Shown here piece by piece: positions 50,925 through 61,969 of a stretch of DNA of 64,000 nucleotides (within the stretch, counting starts at the first letter, position 1; the number at the start of each line of letters is the position of its first letter). The stretch lies in NCBI GenBank assembly GCA_008508345.1, contig QNGE01002381.1, positions 36,103-100,102 of the forward strand, written 5' to 3'. The position numbers and the translations under genes are program-made. Origin of the DNA: Paragonimus westermani (Eukaryota > Platyhelminthes > Trematoda > Plagiorchiida > Troglotrematidae). The notes under the pieces are model-generated. The model was not told the origin of the DNA, did no database searches, and saw only the letters and a list, made by a program, of their open reading frames with translations.

Positions 50925-51170
50925 GGCTTCGTAGATCAGCTGGTAGAGCGCTTGCCGCGTTGAGGCATGCTGTGTGTGTATCTGGCTCGGATCCAGCCGA
51001 AGCCCTGACTTTTCACAGCTGGGTCTCATCTAAAATGTTCAGTATGGTAAATTTTTATTCGGCGTACCACCTTGGCAGACTTGTGCCTTCATTGCTGAAC
51101 CAGTTGGTGGAGTTTTCCAGGTGCGTGGTAGAAAACGGTCGTGTTGTTCAAGCAAACACTCTGTAACAAT
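50925..51170 (+). repeat. tRNA-derived SINE, family B, plus copy
   Basis: Head ggcttcgtagatcagctggt, A box 50932-50949, degenerate B box GGCTCGGATCC (50984-50994), tail ctgacttttcacagctgggt. It would fold poorly as a tRNA: the acceptor and T stems do not pair. Family B differs from family A in head and body. Confidence 0.7.
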
Positions 51171-51798
51171 ACAGTCGTTACTGTTACAACTCCGCTAGGG
51201 GGAGACAGCACGCGTCCAGAAGCACTTTGGCCATGAAAAGATCGAGCAACTGAACCGGAGAAAAAGATAAAACGCAAACACTCTATACCCTTCCTTTAGG
51301 CGACAACCGGAGATATTTCCTATCAAAAGCCCAACAATATAGTGTTCGTATTGAATCAGTTGAAGCTGCTTTATGTTAATCCAACAAAACAATTTGGGAA
51401 GTTCGTGTTTAAAAAGAACAGCGAGCTATCACATTCAGGAACCAAAAGAAGCAAAGGTTCATTGATAAAAGGCAGATCAGTTTCAAGATGAATAATGGTT
51501 GGTAAAACGGAGTGACAATGGTGGAATCAGTTATATTCACCCAAAGTGAACAGCTGAAAATGGGTAATATGTTAAAAGACGCTACAATGAGACCGTTCAA
51601 TAGAGTGCGACACAGCGATGAAAACGTTTCACAAGATACAAGTGAAGCTGAGACACAGTTCGGTAGCCTCCACTCAACAGCCAAGGAACGCGTGGTGAAA
51701 AACTGTGCACTCAATTGATCAGACGTAAGCCCAGAACCTGAAGAACCAAAACCGAATCTGGATATGGAAAGGACTATGAAAAATGATAAAAAGTCAGA

Positions 51799-52346
51799 TC
51801 ACTGTTTGACATCCGGGGTGTGGTCGTAACCAGCATTGTCCCTGTAGCTTGGTGGCTTTTCAAAGCCAGGCATCGTGTGACTGGTGGACGCATCGGTTGA
51901 TGTGGTTTGGCTACGATACATAACCCCTGTGCCATCAGATAAAAGGTCATCACGGATCCACGATCCAGTACTTCGATGAAAAAGACTGGCAAAAAAGTCT
52001 CGAGTGATCACCGCCGTCAGTAGAATACAGTGGATCATGACAGCAAGTGCCATCGTACTGAATATGGTAGTCATGATGCGGTACACGTTGGAAAAGTCGC
52101 TGTATCCGTTCGGGAACAAGGGAAATCCACCGATCCAAACAGTTGGATTCGAAGGGCCGGCTGCAGTCTTGTCAGACAGACCAAAGGTGTAACTCAGCAG
52201 CATGCCCACAGTGACCACAACAAGGTAGACGAAGTAGACGAGGATGACGTAGATCGCGTGACAGAAGAACAATGGAACGCCGGTCAGACACAAATCCAAT
52301 AGGATCATACAACCGGGAATGCTATGCTTCAGCTGTTGCTCAAATG
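51799..52346 (-). CDS. rost: Rolling-stone-like gene, last exon
   Basis: Acceptor on the minus strand ...ctgtgcacattacag before 52346; the frame stays open to TGA at 51799. It carries three of the four visible TM segments and a ~60-residue hydrophilic tail rich in Ser/Thr, with a PPSY (PPxY-type) motif near the end. Confidence 0.8.
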
Positions 52347-55066
52347 CTGTAATGTGCACAGAGAACCGTTATAATTATACCACCTAACGAGTATGTAACG
52401 TAACAGCAACACATTTCACTGGAAAAACACAGTCAGCGTTATGCAAATGGTCAAATAAGGTAAACAAAACCATATCTGGGTTTTGGCTACTCCTAATAGT
52501 TCCCAGCACACAGATCATTCAACAGATCGCACGACATAAGCATACAAGCCAGAAGCTCAACTAATTCTGTTTTAAGTTGACCCTGTCTCATCTGTTGGGT
52601 AGAAACGATTCACTTCGCGATTACAGGTTTTTCACCGTTTATCACTCTTATGGGCATCTCTTATGGGCATCATCTACACAGGAAAATCGTCTAGCTGCCT
52701 CATCTCGATACATGGAATTAATTAAAGAGGGGGTCCAACAAAGTAGAATGCCGTGACACTGGCTGAAGCGACGCACAGCAAATGTAAATTACCCTGAGAT
52801 TGAGTTCCACACGCGAACGAATCATAAGGCGCTGTCCGAAACATCACAAGCAAACTAACCACGAGTTAACAGGTTCAGGAACCTAATTTGGACTGATCAG
52901 GCTGAAACAGCAGTCGGACAAGGGATTCCACCTTCATGTCGTGAACCGATGCTCATATCCACCTACTTACCCCATCGGTATCGCTTGTGACGTAATGAGT
53001 AAAAATGATAAGGATGGGGTGGTTAGCAATGACCTTGTTTAGTCGTTACAATCGCGATCGTTTCTGCCGTTAAAAAGCAAGTTGGTCAACCGAGTTTCTT
53101 TCAGCGGAATCGCTTCGTAAGGCGATTTGGCATTCAATCACGATTGGTCTATGTTCGACTAGCGCGGCAAAAGCTCTACATAGACAGAAGAACTACCGCA
53201 CTCGTAATGCGGTTGCAAATTAGACTTGCGAAAAACAAACTTACCTCGAAAGAGATGAGCAAATTGGGACCTCGTTACCTATTCCGCTCAGCCGTAACAA
53301 GAAAATTGTGGCTCAGGCTCGGAATCATTTGGCAACGCAGATCCGTACATTTTCACTTTAATAAGCGGAAATAGACGCTTATGTACAACCATTTTAGCGG
53401 CTGTCTCAAATGGAAAGACGCGATCATGCACTACCATGAAAGGACGTCAACACAAATGCCAGAGGTGACCCTCCTACGAGCGCATTAAACCGTTCAGAAC
53501 TAGCCAATCGAACTAAACGGACTTCAACACACAACCAACCATTGCGGTTTTCTTATACTCCGCTGATTTCTTGAGTGTGGATAGATGCTGGCAAAAATGA
53601 GTGACTGACTTGGCGATATTAATCAGTCGCACGAGTAATCAATAGACAATGTCGATATGCGCCTCGTTTGCACATGATTCTGCTTTGCTGATAACATACG
53701 TGAACCGGAAAAAGGTTGGTGAAAATTATCAACACAAGTAACAACTTGCATACCCAAGGTTAAATATTTCTATTCTGAATGTAAAAATGTAGGGGAAGAA
53801 TTCCGATGACCATACATAGAAGAATACGAAGCACTTGATGAGGATCACAGTGATAGATTAACAAAAACCACGGGCGCAGATCCACTGGACAGTCTGCGAG
53901 CACGTGATCGATTGTGTTCCACTGTCAGCAGACAAATGTTACACCCACAGAAACTAACGGATAAGAGACAGCGTTGTGTTGCAAATGCAACTGACTTACG
54001 TGGACAAAGCTTTCTTCATCATTCATCCATATATACATATATGTTAAAAGAAATACTGAACAGTGAACGGTTTACGGTGACGTTTCAAAGCCACACTAGA
54101 ATCCGCTATCAAACAAATAAATGTGTTTAAATGAGATTGTTCTGCCGCACACCATCATCGCTCGCATTTCGTTTCAGTATCAACGATGCTGACGTAGTGG
54201 CAGGCTATATCTACGTGTCGATTGAACGAATACCACGAATATATAACTCCCACTGCAAACCGTTCCTCCTTCATTTTCACCCGCACGACCACTTCACAAG
54301 ATCCGTGTTGATCTCGCAATCTGTCTGCGTGGTGGCGTCAAAGTTGTGATCTAAGGTTGGCTCGTCGCATCGCTAATTTGCCTTTGCGTACACGTGTGCG
54401 CAACTGTTTGCTTATCTCCCCCCATACACACACAAACACCTGAGATGGGAAATCACGCAGACCACGTCAGACTGTCCATGTGGTTCTACACGATTCTTAG
54501 CGTTTACCAAAACTGAACGGAGTGTGGAGTTTGGTTTGTGTGTTATTTAGATGCCCAGTGGTCGGAGTATCCTTTGTGCTGCTTCAGAAGAGTCGTGAAT
54601 ATACGGCACCGTTATTCGAGTTTTGGGTCCTGCATGTTCAGTTTTTATGGACTCTCTGATAGATATTTTTATGAAACTACCGGAGGTACCTGTTGGAAAT
54701 GAGAAATTTGAACCGATGGTCTCCTTTTTGTTTTCTGAGGTCGGTGGAGCTACAGCGCGTGTCTGCACGTCGGAACAATGCTCACACGTAGCTCTCAAGG
54801 TGACAGGGTGGACAGCTGCTGTTGAGCCTGAGACTAACACCAGTTGTTGATAGTTTACGATGGACAGTGATTTCATGCTTGTCATCAGGTCTTCTTACAA
54901 CCAGTCCGTCGAGGAACGTCAGACGTGAGTTTTTTCCTCTTCGCGAGTAAAGGCTATTTCACCTATGACGGTATTCCGATAACTGTGGAACTGGTCAAGC
55001 TGAGTTCGCGGTGAAACAACAAATGTGTCATCCACATATCGAAACGACGCCTTAAGTTTGAATGTN

Positions 55067-55104
<38 letters not shown>

Positions 55105-56769
55105 TCAACACAACTGATTGTAGGAGACAGACATTCGTGATACCTGAACAGTAACTAGTGTTCAATTCTACAAAACCGAAGTCCGCAAGATACTTTACCT
55201 GCTCAGACCACGGAAGGTTTCGGCCCAGAAGGTCTTCCTCCAATCCTTTTCTAGGGTGAATGTATTGTGCTCAGTCAACGTTTAGTTGACTTTATCAGCG
55301 GAATGCGGTAACAAGAATTCATTTCCGTATACAACAGCTGTCATACTCTTGCAAAAACAGAACCGAGCGTCAATGAACAAGTCGGACTTTTATCTTGTCA
55401 TCTTGATCTCTCGTAAACTTTTTCCATTTTGAAAAAGCAAGTCGGTTTAGGTTCTAGGCATAATTGTAATTATCAAACCCCCATTATTCACCAAACATAA
55501 GAACTTCGACACCGCTACCGAAAACAAGTGTTTGTTGTTTTCTTAGACAATGGTGAAGCGTTCCATTCCGTTGACAGAGTTGTTTCAAATCCTGAGGATA
55601 TGATCTAACCGCTACAGCGGTTATTCCCTGGGCTTATGCTAATCACGGTCGGATTGTCGGAAAGTAAGTAAGCATCGGCAGGTTCTTATCAGACCAGTAA
55701 GCTACCGGTGCCATTGAATTGTTAATATCCGGCCGGAGACTCGGAAAAAAACAGAACTGACTAAGATGCGCAACCCCCTTTGAATGGCACCGACAAGCGC
55801 TAAAACAAATGGGGCGAACGTCGAGCGATTACCTTTTGGACTTATTAAATGAAGTGTTCGAAGCTTCCATAAACTGTGACCATATTAATGTCCATCCGCC
55901 ATATGATCTGTATGCAAAAACGCGAACTATACACAGATCAATTGCTAACCACGTATCAGCGTTATCCCAAAAACGTGTCCACAATACGAATACAACACGC
56001 ACCCTCGGTTTTAGTTATCTAAATTCGTCCGCGAAATTACGCATCATAGACGAATGTATCGAGTTGGACGACGAAAATACAGTGCAAAATTAACAGTCAG
56101 GCGATCCGCAAAGTAGGTGGCTGGAGATTTCATGAGACACAACAAATAATCAGACTCAGTGGCGTGAATACTGCTGTAGCTTGGACGAACTATCCATGAT
56201 GTGAATGTACTTAATGGGAAGAGAAAGTAAAAACAACAACGAAGCTGTCTTTTTGACAACACCCTATTTTCACCTACAGCTCGAATGTTTTTTTTTGTAG
56301 GATGCACGTACGTGACACTGAAGGTTCGAGTTTAGACGTGATCGCGCTTAATGATGAGGTGTCATCTTTAGCTAGGATCTGCATTGCTCCTCAAGTTTGT
56401 ATGGGAGTTGAGCATCAGCGTGAACCAATGATGTACGGTTGTCTGATGATGACCTTGCAGACGCAAAGAACGATAACACATTAAAGACGGTAGTTTCTCC
56501 TAAGAACAATCGAAAAACTAAACCAGTTGAATGGAAAGAAATTAGTTTCAATATGATAATAGTAGAGATGAAGTAAGCGTGTGCATCAACAGGGCGATAT
56601 CTCTCTACCATTTGGCAAATAAAAACAGGCTGCAGTATATCTAAAATCAGCGGCAATAGGAACTCACTTGAGGCGACGCCTCCGGAAACCCAGAAAATGA
56701 CCATGCAAACGTAAACGGCATTCGCGCTGCACGTGTAAATAAACCAAGCCAACTTGTACGGAATAAGAA
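51799..56769 (-). CDS. rost: Rolling-stone-like multi-pass membrane protein (5'-partial, 2 exons placed)
   Basis: Exons 56769-56668 and 52346-51799 on the minus strand join in phase 1 and give about 215 residues. Order: one TM helix (YKLAWFIYTCSANAVYVCMV), then FEQQLKHSIPGCMILLDLCL, a second long hydrophobic pair (AIYVILVYFVYLVVVTVGML), a polar loop with PTVWIGGFPLFPNGYSD, and a last TM (TTIFSTMALAVMIHCILLTA). A cytoplasmic-type tail with EKPPSYRD follows. The spacing of the W in the first helix, the Leu-Leu-Asp helix, the H-x-x-Y-V-x-x-x-Y-x-x-x-Y helix and the final helix match the Rolling stone family, implicated in myoblast fusion in Drosophila. The N-terminal helices and start codon were not found. 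It is convergent with the TRPM gene. Confidence 0.65.
54545..55060 (-). mobile_element. Penelope-like element fragment, family 1 (RT palm and connector)
   Basis: The minus strand reads LKASFRYVDDTFVVSPRTQL. Y-V-D-D is the RT catalytic motif at about 55038-55027. It continues IAFTREEEKTH, then FLDGLVVRRPDDKHEITVHR, then LFRRADTRCSSTDLRKQKGD, which parallels TLFKRAETHCSIAELRRKEE of the copy at 5.5 kb. It ends RITVPYIHDSSEAAQRILRP. Frame changes break it at several points, and it is truncated before the GIY-YIG domain. It lies in the intron of the Rolling-stone-like gene, same strand. Confidence 0.8.
55067..55101. repeat. (AT)n microsatellite beside an assembly gap
   Basis: About 17 AT units directly follow a single N at 55066. 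The true repeat length is unknown. Confidence 0.95.
56668..56769 (-). CDS. rost: Rolling-stone-like gene, internal exon
   Basis: Minus-strand acceptor with a strong pyrimidine tract (gtcgcttttgttttccatag) and a perfect GTGAGT donor. It encodes 33 full codons, LIPYKLAWFIYTCSANAVYV then CMVIFWVSGGVAS. The 102-base length and phase 1 out fit the last exon. An upstream continuation of the frame (to 56791) is open but intronic by the splice signal. Confidence 0.65.
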
Positions 56770-58800
56770 CTATGGAAAACAAAAGCGACAAACCCAGCTG
56801 AATTACTCAACGCAGCGAAGGTGAGAAATTCACACAGACGAATGTTAAATCAACTATCAATCCTGGGCAAAAACTAGAAGCCATGTATAATGAGGGCCGA
56901 CAAATAGACAGGAAAAAAATTAGGACGTGATAGGCTTAGAATAACAGTTGAAAAACAAAAGGTGCAAATAAATTCAATTTAGCTCTATGATTTCACCCAG
57001 AAGTAAACGGATGAGTGATCAATTCCATCGAACAGTTATATCACTACCAGTGGGGAGGTAACAAGTACCCGCTAGGAAGCGTCACCAGTACTCCACAAAC
57101 TGACATTAGTAAATTTTCGCGCACTATCAATGAAGCACACGGAAATGCGATAACCTCGAAACATGGTAACCTAAGTATGCAAAAGGCTATCGGTAGTTTC
57201 AGCGTTATTGAGAACTTCAAAGCGGTAGACAGTAAATTGGAACACAACATAAAAGCCTAGACAAGCAACCTTCTTACAAACTGTATCTAATCACCGGCAA
57301 ATCAGGTCCCGTGATCACCCAAATCTACTCGATTTAAGAGGTCACGAATTTGGATCAATAAAATGATGGAGCAGACTGCACCAGGCTGTGCAAAAAACGA
57401 CTCGGTGAACAGTAACATTACGCGCGCGACCAATAGATAACCACATTTATACGCAAATGTAAACAGAACAAGGTTTTAGGACAGAATCAAAAGAGCATAC
57501 GTTACAATAACACCACTGGCTATAATTACGTGTCGCTGAAAAAATGTCTGTCAACAAGTGAGCATAACACTACGTCAATCCGAAGAGTGGCAGTGACATA
57601 AAAAAAGAATAACATTTTAAAGCGAACAAACCCCGGCACGTGGAGACTCTTCTGCGTAGTCATGGATACAAATTGATCAAGTCGCCAGTCTCTATCATCA
57701 TCTTCAGCTCAGAGTACTATTCACAAACGCTGTCAAGCTCACACGTGTCCACAAAGCAGCAGAGAAAAAACCAAATGTGTAAAGAACAAGAAGGGAATAA
57801 AAGTTAACGGTGGTTCAAGAGAAAGGACGACGAGCAAGTTTGAGAAAATAGGATCGTAAATGACTGGGACAGTAACAAGTCAGACAGCGATTTCAACCAC
57901 AACTCCCCAGCAAGGCAACTGGCGCCCTAAAATCCTGCTCAGCAGGACGGTCACGGGTTTTGAAACCCGTGATCACGTTATCACATGGCCATGTTGAGGC
58001 TTCTTCCAACCATCAGCAACCATACTGAATAATGAACAGAACAGTCGGCTCTCCGTCGGCATCCGGGATACACGACCTAAACACCGAACACTGCATTTCC
58101 AGTACACAGATTATCAATCGCAAACTTCCACACGTATTCAGTCCATTGCATGCTACCGAATCAGCTACGACAGCGGCGATCGAATACCAACAGTATACAC
58201 GCATCTCCTATATGAATAAATGACTTCCCTGATTCAGAGAAACTACACACAAGAGAAGACAGAACCCGGTTGTTGTCTTTTTAACATGCCTTATCCATCG
58301 CCTTGGCTTGTCCCGACGGTTAAGGTTTACGGTACTTACGTAGACTCTCCGTAAGTTTGCGTTTCGGTACACGACGGTCAGTGTGGTAACCGCAGTCACG
58401 GGGGGTCAGTCGATCTTTGTTCATAAGTCCCGTTGATTCAGAACAAATACATTCTCGTCATAACCGCGGTCATCCTCTGGAATATAGACCACTTCGCAAG
58501 AGGTACGTACAGCTGCGAAGATTTCTGCCTAGCGCTCGTTTGGATCATTCAAATGATGTGACTCGGGCAGGTCAAGTGTCAGTACTGCTTGACAGGCGTG
58601 TCGTGTGTCATAATCGCTCACTTTCCAAATGGTTACTTTGTGTTTGCGAGCAGACAACCTCTGGGTAGACAGTAAAACGCGGCGGGCATGGACAACGAGA
58701 TGGACCGAATCAAAACGGTTGCTCAAAACTGAACGACAATCCTGAATGGAGTGAAGCCACCAAAAGCCGACGAAGATACATTGATCTATTTTGCTGCGTT
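56770..58800. other. Upstream of the placed Rolling-stone-like exons
   Basis: The missing 5' exons of the minus gene are expected here or further right. I found no convincing one. A candidate acceptor before a hydrophobic stretch (HVIIASGVIVTYALLIL, minus, ~57560-57510) runs into a stop and has no matching donor. Confidence 0.4.
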
Positions 58801-58808
58801 GATGTGAT

Positions 58809-59432
58809 AGTCAGGCTTACGTACCACACCTATCCGGAAGCCCACGTTGACTAGGACTCCCATACTCTCAAACTCATTCATGTAGACAGGCGAACAATGA
58901 GCAGTCAAACGAAAGGTAGATACACTCATAAGGTTGCACAAATATTCCAGTAGTTGCGGTACTGCTGTCTTCCGGAAAAGAATGAAGAGGTTGAGAAAAA
59001 GGATAATCAAAAAACCACTCTCGTCACCCGACGGTTGNAAAAGAATGAAGAGGTTGAGAAAAAGGATAATCAAAAAACCACTCTCGTCACCCGACGGTTG
59101 ATCGTGAACGACGGCGAATATCCCAACACGATCAAAAATTCATTGGAACCAGTCAGGCTTACGTACCACACCTATCCGGAAGCCCACGTTGACTAGGACT
59201 CCCATACTCTCAAACTCATTCATGTAGACAGGCGAACAATGAGCAGTCAAACGAAAGGTAGATACACTCATAAGGTTGCACAAATATTCCAGTAGTTGCG
59301 GTACTGCTGTCTTCCGAAAAAGAATGAAGAGGTTGAGAAAAAGGATAATCAAAAAACCACTCTCGTCACCCGACGGTTGATCGTGAACGACGGCGAATAT
59401 CCCAACACGATCAAAAATTCATTGGAACCACT
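58809..59432. repeat. Tandem duplication interrupted by an N
   Basis: The unit beginning agtcaggcttacgtaccaca and ending ...aattcattggaacc occurs at 58809 to about 59150 (with an N and a repeated 62-base block inside) and again at 59151-59432. The copies are almost identical. The same 62 bases (58976-59037 and 59039-59100) flank the N exactly. Confidence 0.9.
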
Positions 59433-59689
59433 AAACAACCCTGAAATAGCCCTGGGTACATCAACCTCATTCATTGCGCCTCGAGCTAGACAGGCCCCTC
59501 ACTGCCAAGTGAGTCAGACTCTTAAGTGTTCTGCTAAGCAAACTGTATCCTGTTGTCTCACAGGTCAGACTTTCATGTCAGACTTGAGGCATAAACGACC
59601 GGGAGGTATCAGAATTTACAGTTGCCCTCATAGGCCGGTTCACTCGACTACACTTCCTTCTCCCCTTGTGTCTAATTTACTTCCCGTTG

Positions 59690-61110
59690 AGCTAAAACAA
59701 GTGATAAACATTGGTGCCTTTAATGTCTGTATTCCCCGACAAGTTGGTCAGTAAGCTGCTCTAACGAGCACTCGTTCGAGATTGAAAATGAATGTGTGCT
59801 GTGTCTCCGGAACGCACCTTTACGATCCTAGCATTATCTTTTCCCTGAACCCGCGCCTGGATAACGCTCTCAACGGTTCTTTCTCAGGGGCTTTGACAAT
59901 GATAAAATCGAATCTCGCGATTACGCCAAAGTAAACATCCAGCTGAGCTCTGAAACAGAGCAAGCCCTGTTCAAGTGGATCAGAATGAGTAGTCACATGT
60001 GTGGTCAGACTTAGCACTTCAATTGAAGTCAGTCGGAGCAAACTAGTCATATCTGCATATGCCCCCACAGACAATGGGTCAGATGCTGTCAAGAACGACT
60101 TCCACAATTCACTCTTTGGTTTGTTGAAACATTAAAAATTCGAACATTCTTGTACTCGCCGATGATATGAACACACAATTTCGTCTTTTTACTCCAGAGG
60201 AGAAGCGGCTAGATAATGTGTTTGGGGTCCAGGCACGACGTACTGATAATGTGGTTTGACTGTTACAACTGTGTTCATCTCACCAACTCTGTATATCCCG
60301 TTACGCAATTCAGCATGGATGGCAGCAACGAATGACGGGGATGCCACTCTACAAATTAACGATGGACGTAAACTGTTCACACTACCATGAGCTACTGGTG
60401 GCCTGAACTGGCTCATTTGGCTATTAATGGTGGGGACTGTGTGGTTAGTGACGACATTCCCGAAGATAATCCGTCGGGAAACGAGATAGCTTTGGGGCGT
60501 AAACTACTGAAACGTACTAAAGCTCCAGGTCCGAACTTTCTCTCTCTAGCTAGCTTCGAAGAATGCCGGTTAGAGGCTGTTGTTTGAACTGACCACATTC
60601 CGTTCCACGTGGAGAATGAAGGGGTGTCTCCTGATTTGTGCTCGTCAGCGGCCAATCTAATATATGAAAGATATGTGACAGAACATCATCTGACAAACAA
60701 AGACACAAACCCGTCTCTGTTGTACACATGCTGTTCACAAGTATCACAGCGCAGCTGTTTATGAAAGATAAAGTACCGGATGGAAAAACAACAGGCTAGT
60801 TGCCTGTCTGGTCGGAAGTGCACCTATCCTTTCTTCATCCTGCGACAGCCATCAATATTCCTATCACCAGTTAACAGTCGTGATATATTCAGAATCAAAA
60901 ATCTCTCTTGACTATACTGCCTTGCATGCTCTATGGGGCTCATTCCGTCGCAAAGGTGTCCCAGTGAAGTATATAAATTTTCTCAACTATTTCCATTCCG
61001 AGAGCAGAGTGTGTTCATGGACAGGTGGTTCGAATTTCCTCCATTTCAAATGCTGTTCGACAGCGGTGGTCGATCGCCTCCCTTCCTCTGCCGCCACGAC
61101 GATGGAAAAT
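59690..61110 (+). mobile_element. Non-LTR retrotransposon fragment (endonuclease to RT), plus strand
   Basis: In order: INIGAFNVCIPRQVGQ (59708 on) and MNVCCVSGTHLYDPS (endonuclease start), ISAYAPTDNGSDAVKNDFHN (60050-60110), LLKRTKAPGPNFLSLASFEE (60500-60560, the K-A-P/A-G-P-D region before the RT), and DYTALHALWGSFRRKGVPVK followed by YINFLNYFHSESRV (60912-61010, RT region after motif A). Stops and frame changes break it throughout. The sequence just left (59450-59690) is likely its 5'UTR. Confidence 0.8.
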
Positions 61111-61960
61111 TAGGAAGGAGCGTTTAAAACTTTTGAGGATCTCAGAGCAGGAAACCGGCCGGGCGGCAAGCTGACTGATACTAAGTATGCAGACCACGCT
61201 GCTTTACTTGGTCCCTATTTGCCCGGTACTCGGCTAATGGGGTGGGGTAGTTCAACGACACCGGGTGCGTCGCAAGAGTGCCGTCCATATGGCGTACAGA
61301 CATCTCCGGTCTGCGCACGCCACAAGTACGAATCACCTTAGTGTGCGCGGACCCAACGGGTACGTAAGGTTCATTGGTACCTTGAGTGGATGGTCCCCAC
61401 TGAAAGGAGTTACGAACCGATTTCGTCACTAGACCCCGGAAACAGGAAGTAGGCGTCGCAACAGCTTTGTCGAACTTGGACTTCCTGATTGAAGAGATTT
61501 ACTACAGTAGATCCGCTCTCCTTTGTGAAACCCCACACTGCTGCACTACTTTTCCCGCAACTTTCTGCAGGGTGCACTCGGCATCATGAATGGATCAATT
61601 TCACCCAAAGAACACATGAACCAAATCGCTACTGGTTAATGGTCCCAATGAGCCGCAAACTCCGCGCCTTGCCCCACTGCAGTGTTAGGTTTCTGTCGAA
61701 TCCAAGACCCCGGATGGAGCCCCTCAGACCAATTACATTCTTCGGCCTGGATAACCGATAAACATTCTGCATCCACAACTATGAACCTACGAGCGCGTAT
61801 TAATTGCGAGTTTTGTTAATATGCTCCCATCGTGACTCTTTGAGCAAGGTGTCGGCGGCCGGCTTGGCTCTCATTTCACATTCTTCAGCACGAAACCGAT
61901 CAATCTCAGTTTACTCTCTTTTGTTAAAGAATTCAACTTGACGACCCCCAAACTCGTTTC
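61110..61960. other. Stretch between two non-LTR fragments
   Basis: No domain recognised. It probably includes the untranslated leader of the next element (a minus frame at 61181-61429 has no family match). Confidence 0.4.
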
Positions 61961-61969
61961 CAGACGCAT

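Larger units (their letters stand above)
47334..51798. other. Intergenic stretch between convergent genes
   Basis: TRPM ends at 47333 (+) and the Rolling-stone-like gene ends at 51799 (-). Family B SINEs occupy 50531-51170. A + frame at 48384-48653 (89 codons) and shorter ones have no recognisable domain. I see no further gene. Confidence 0.5.
52347..56667 (-). other. rost: Intron of the Rolling-stone-like gene (4.3 kb)
   Basis: Holds the Penelope-like RT fragment (54545-55060) and the (AT)n run. A + strand frame of 94 codons at 55809-56093 is open and protein-like, but I recognise no domain in it. Confidence 0.5.

Noticed and set aside
53144..53374. Basic 76-residue plus frame
   Set aside because: No domain recognised, inside an intron of the opposite-strand gene, no start or splice context.
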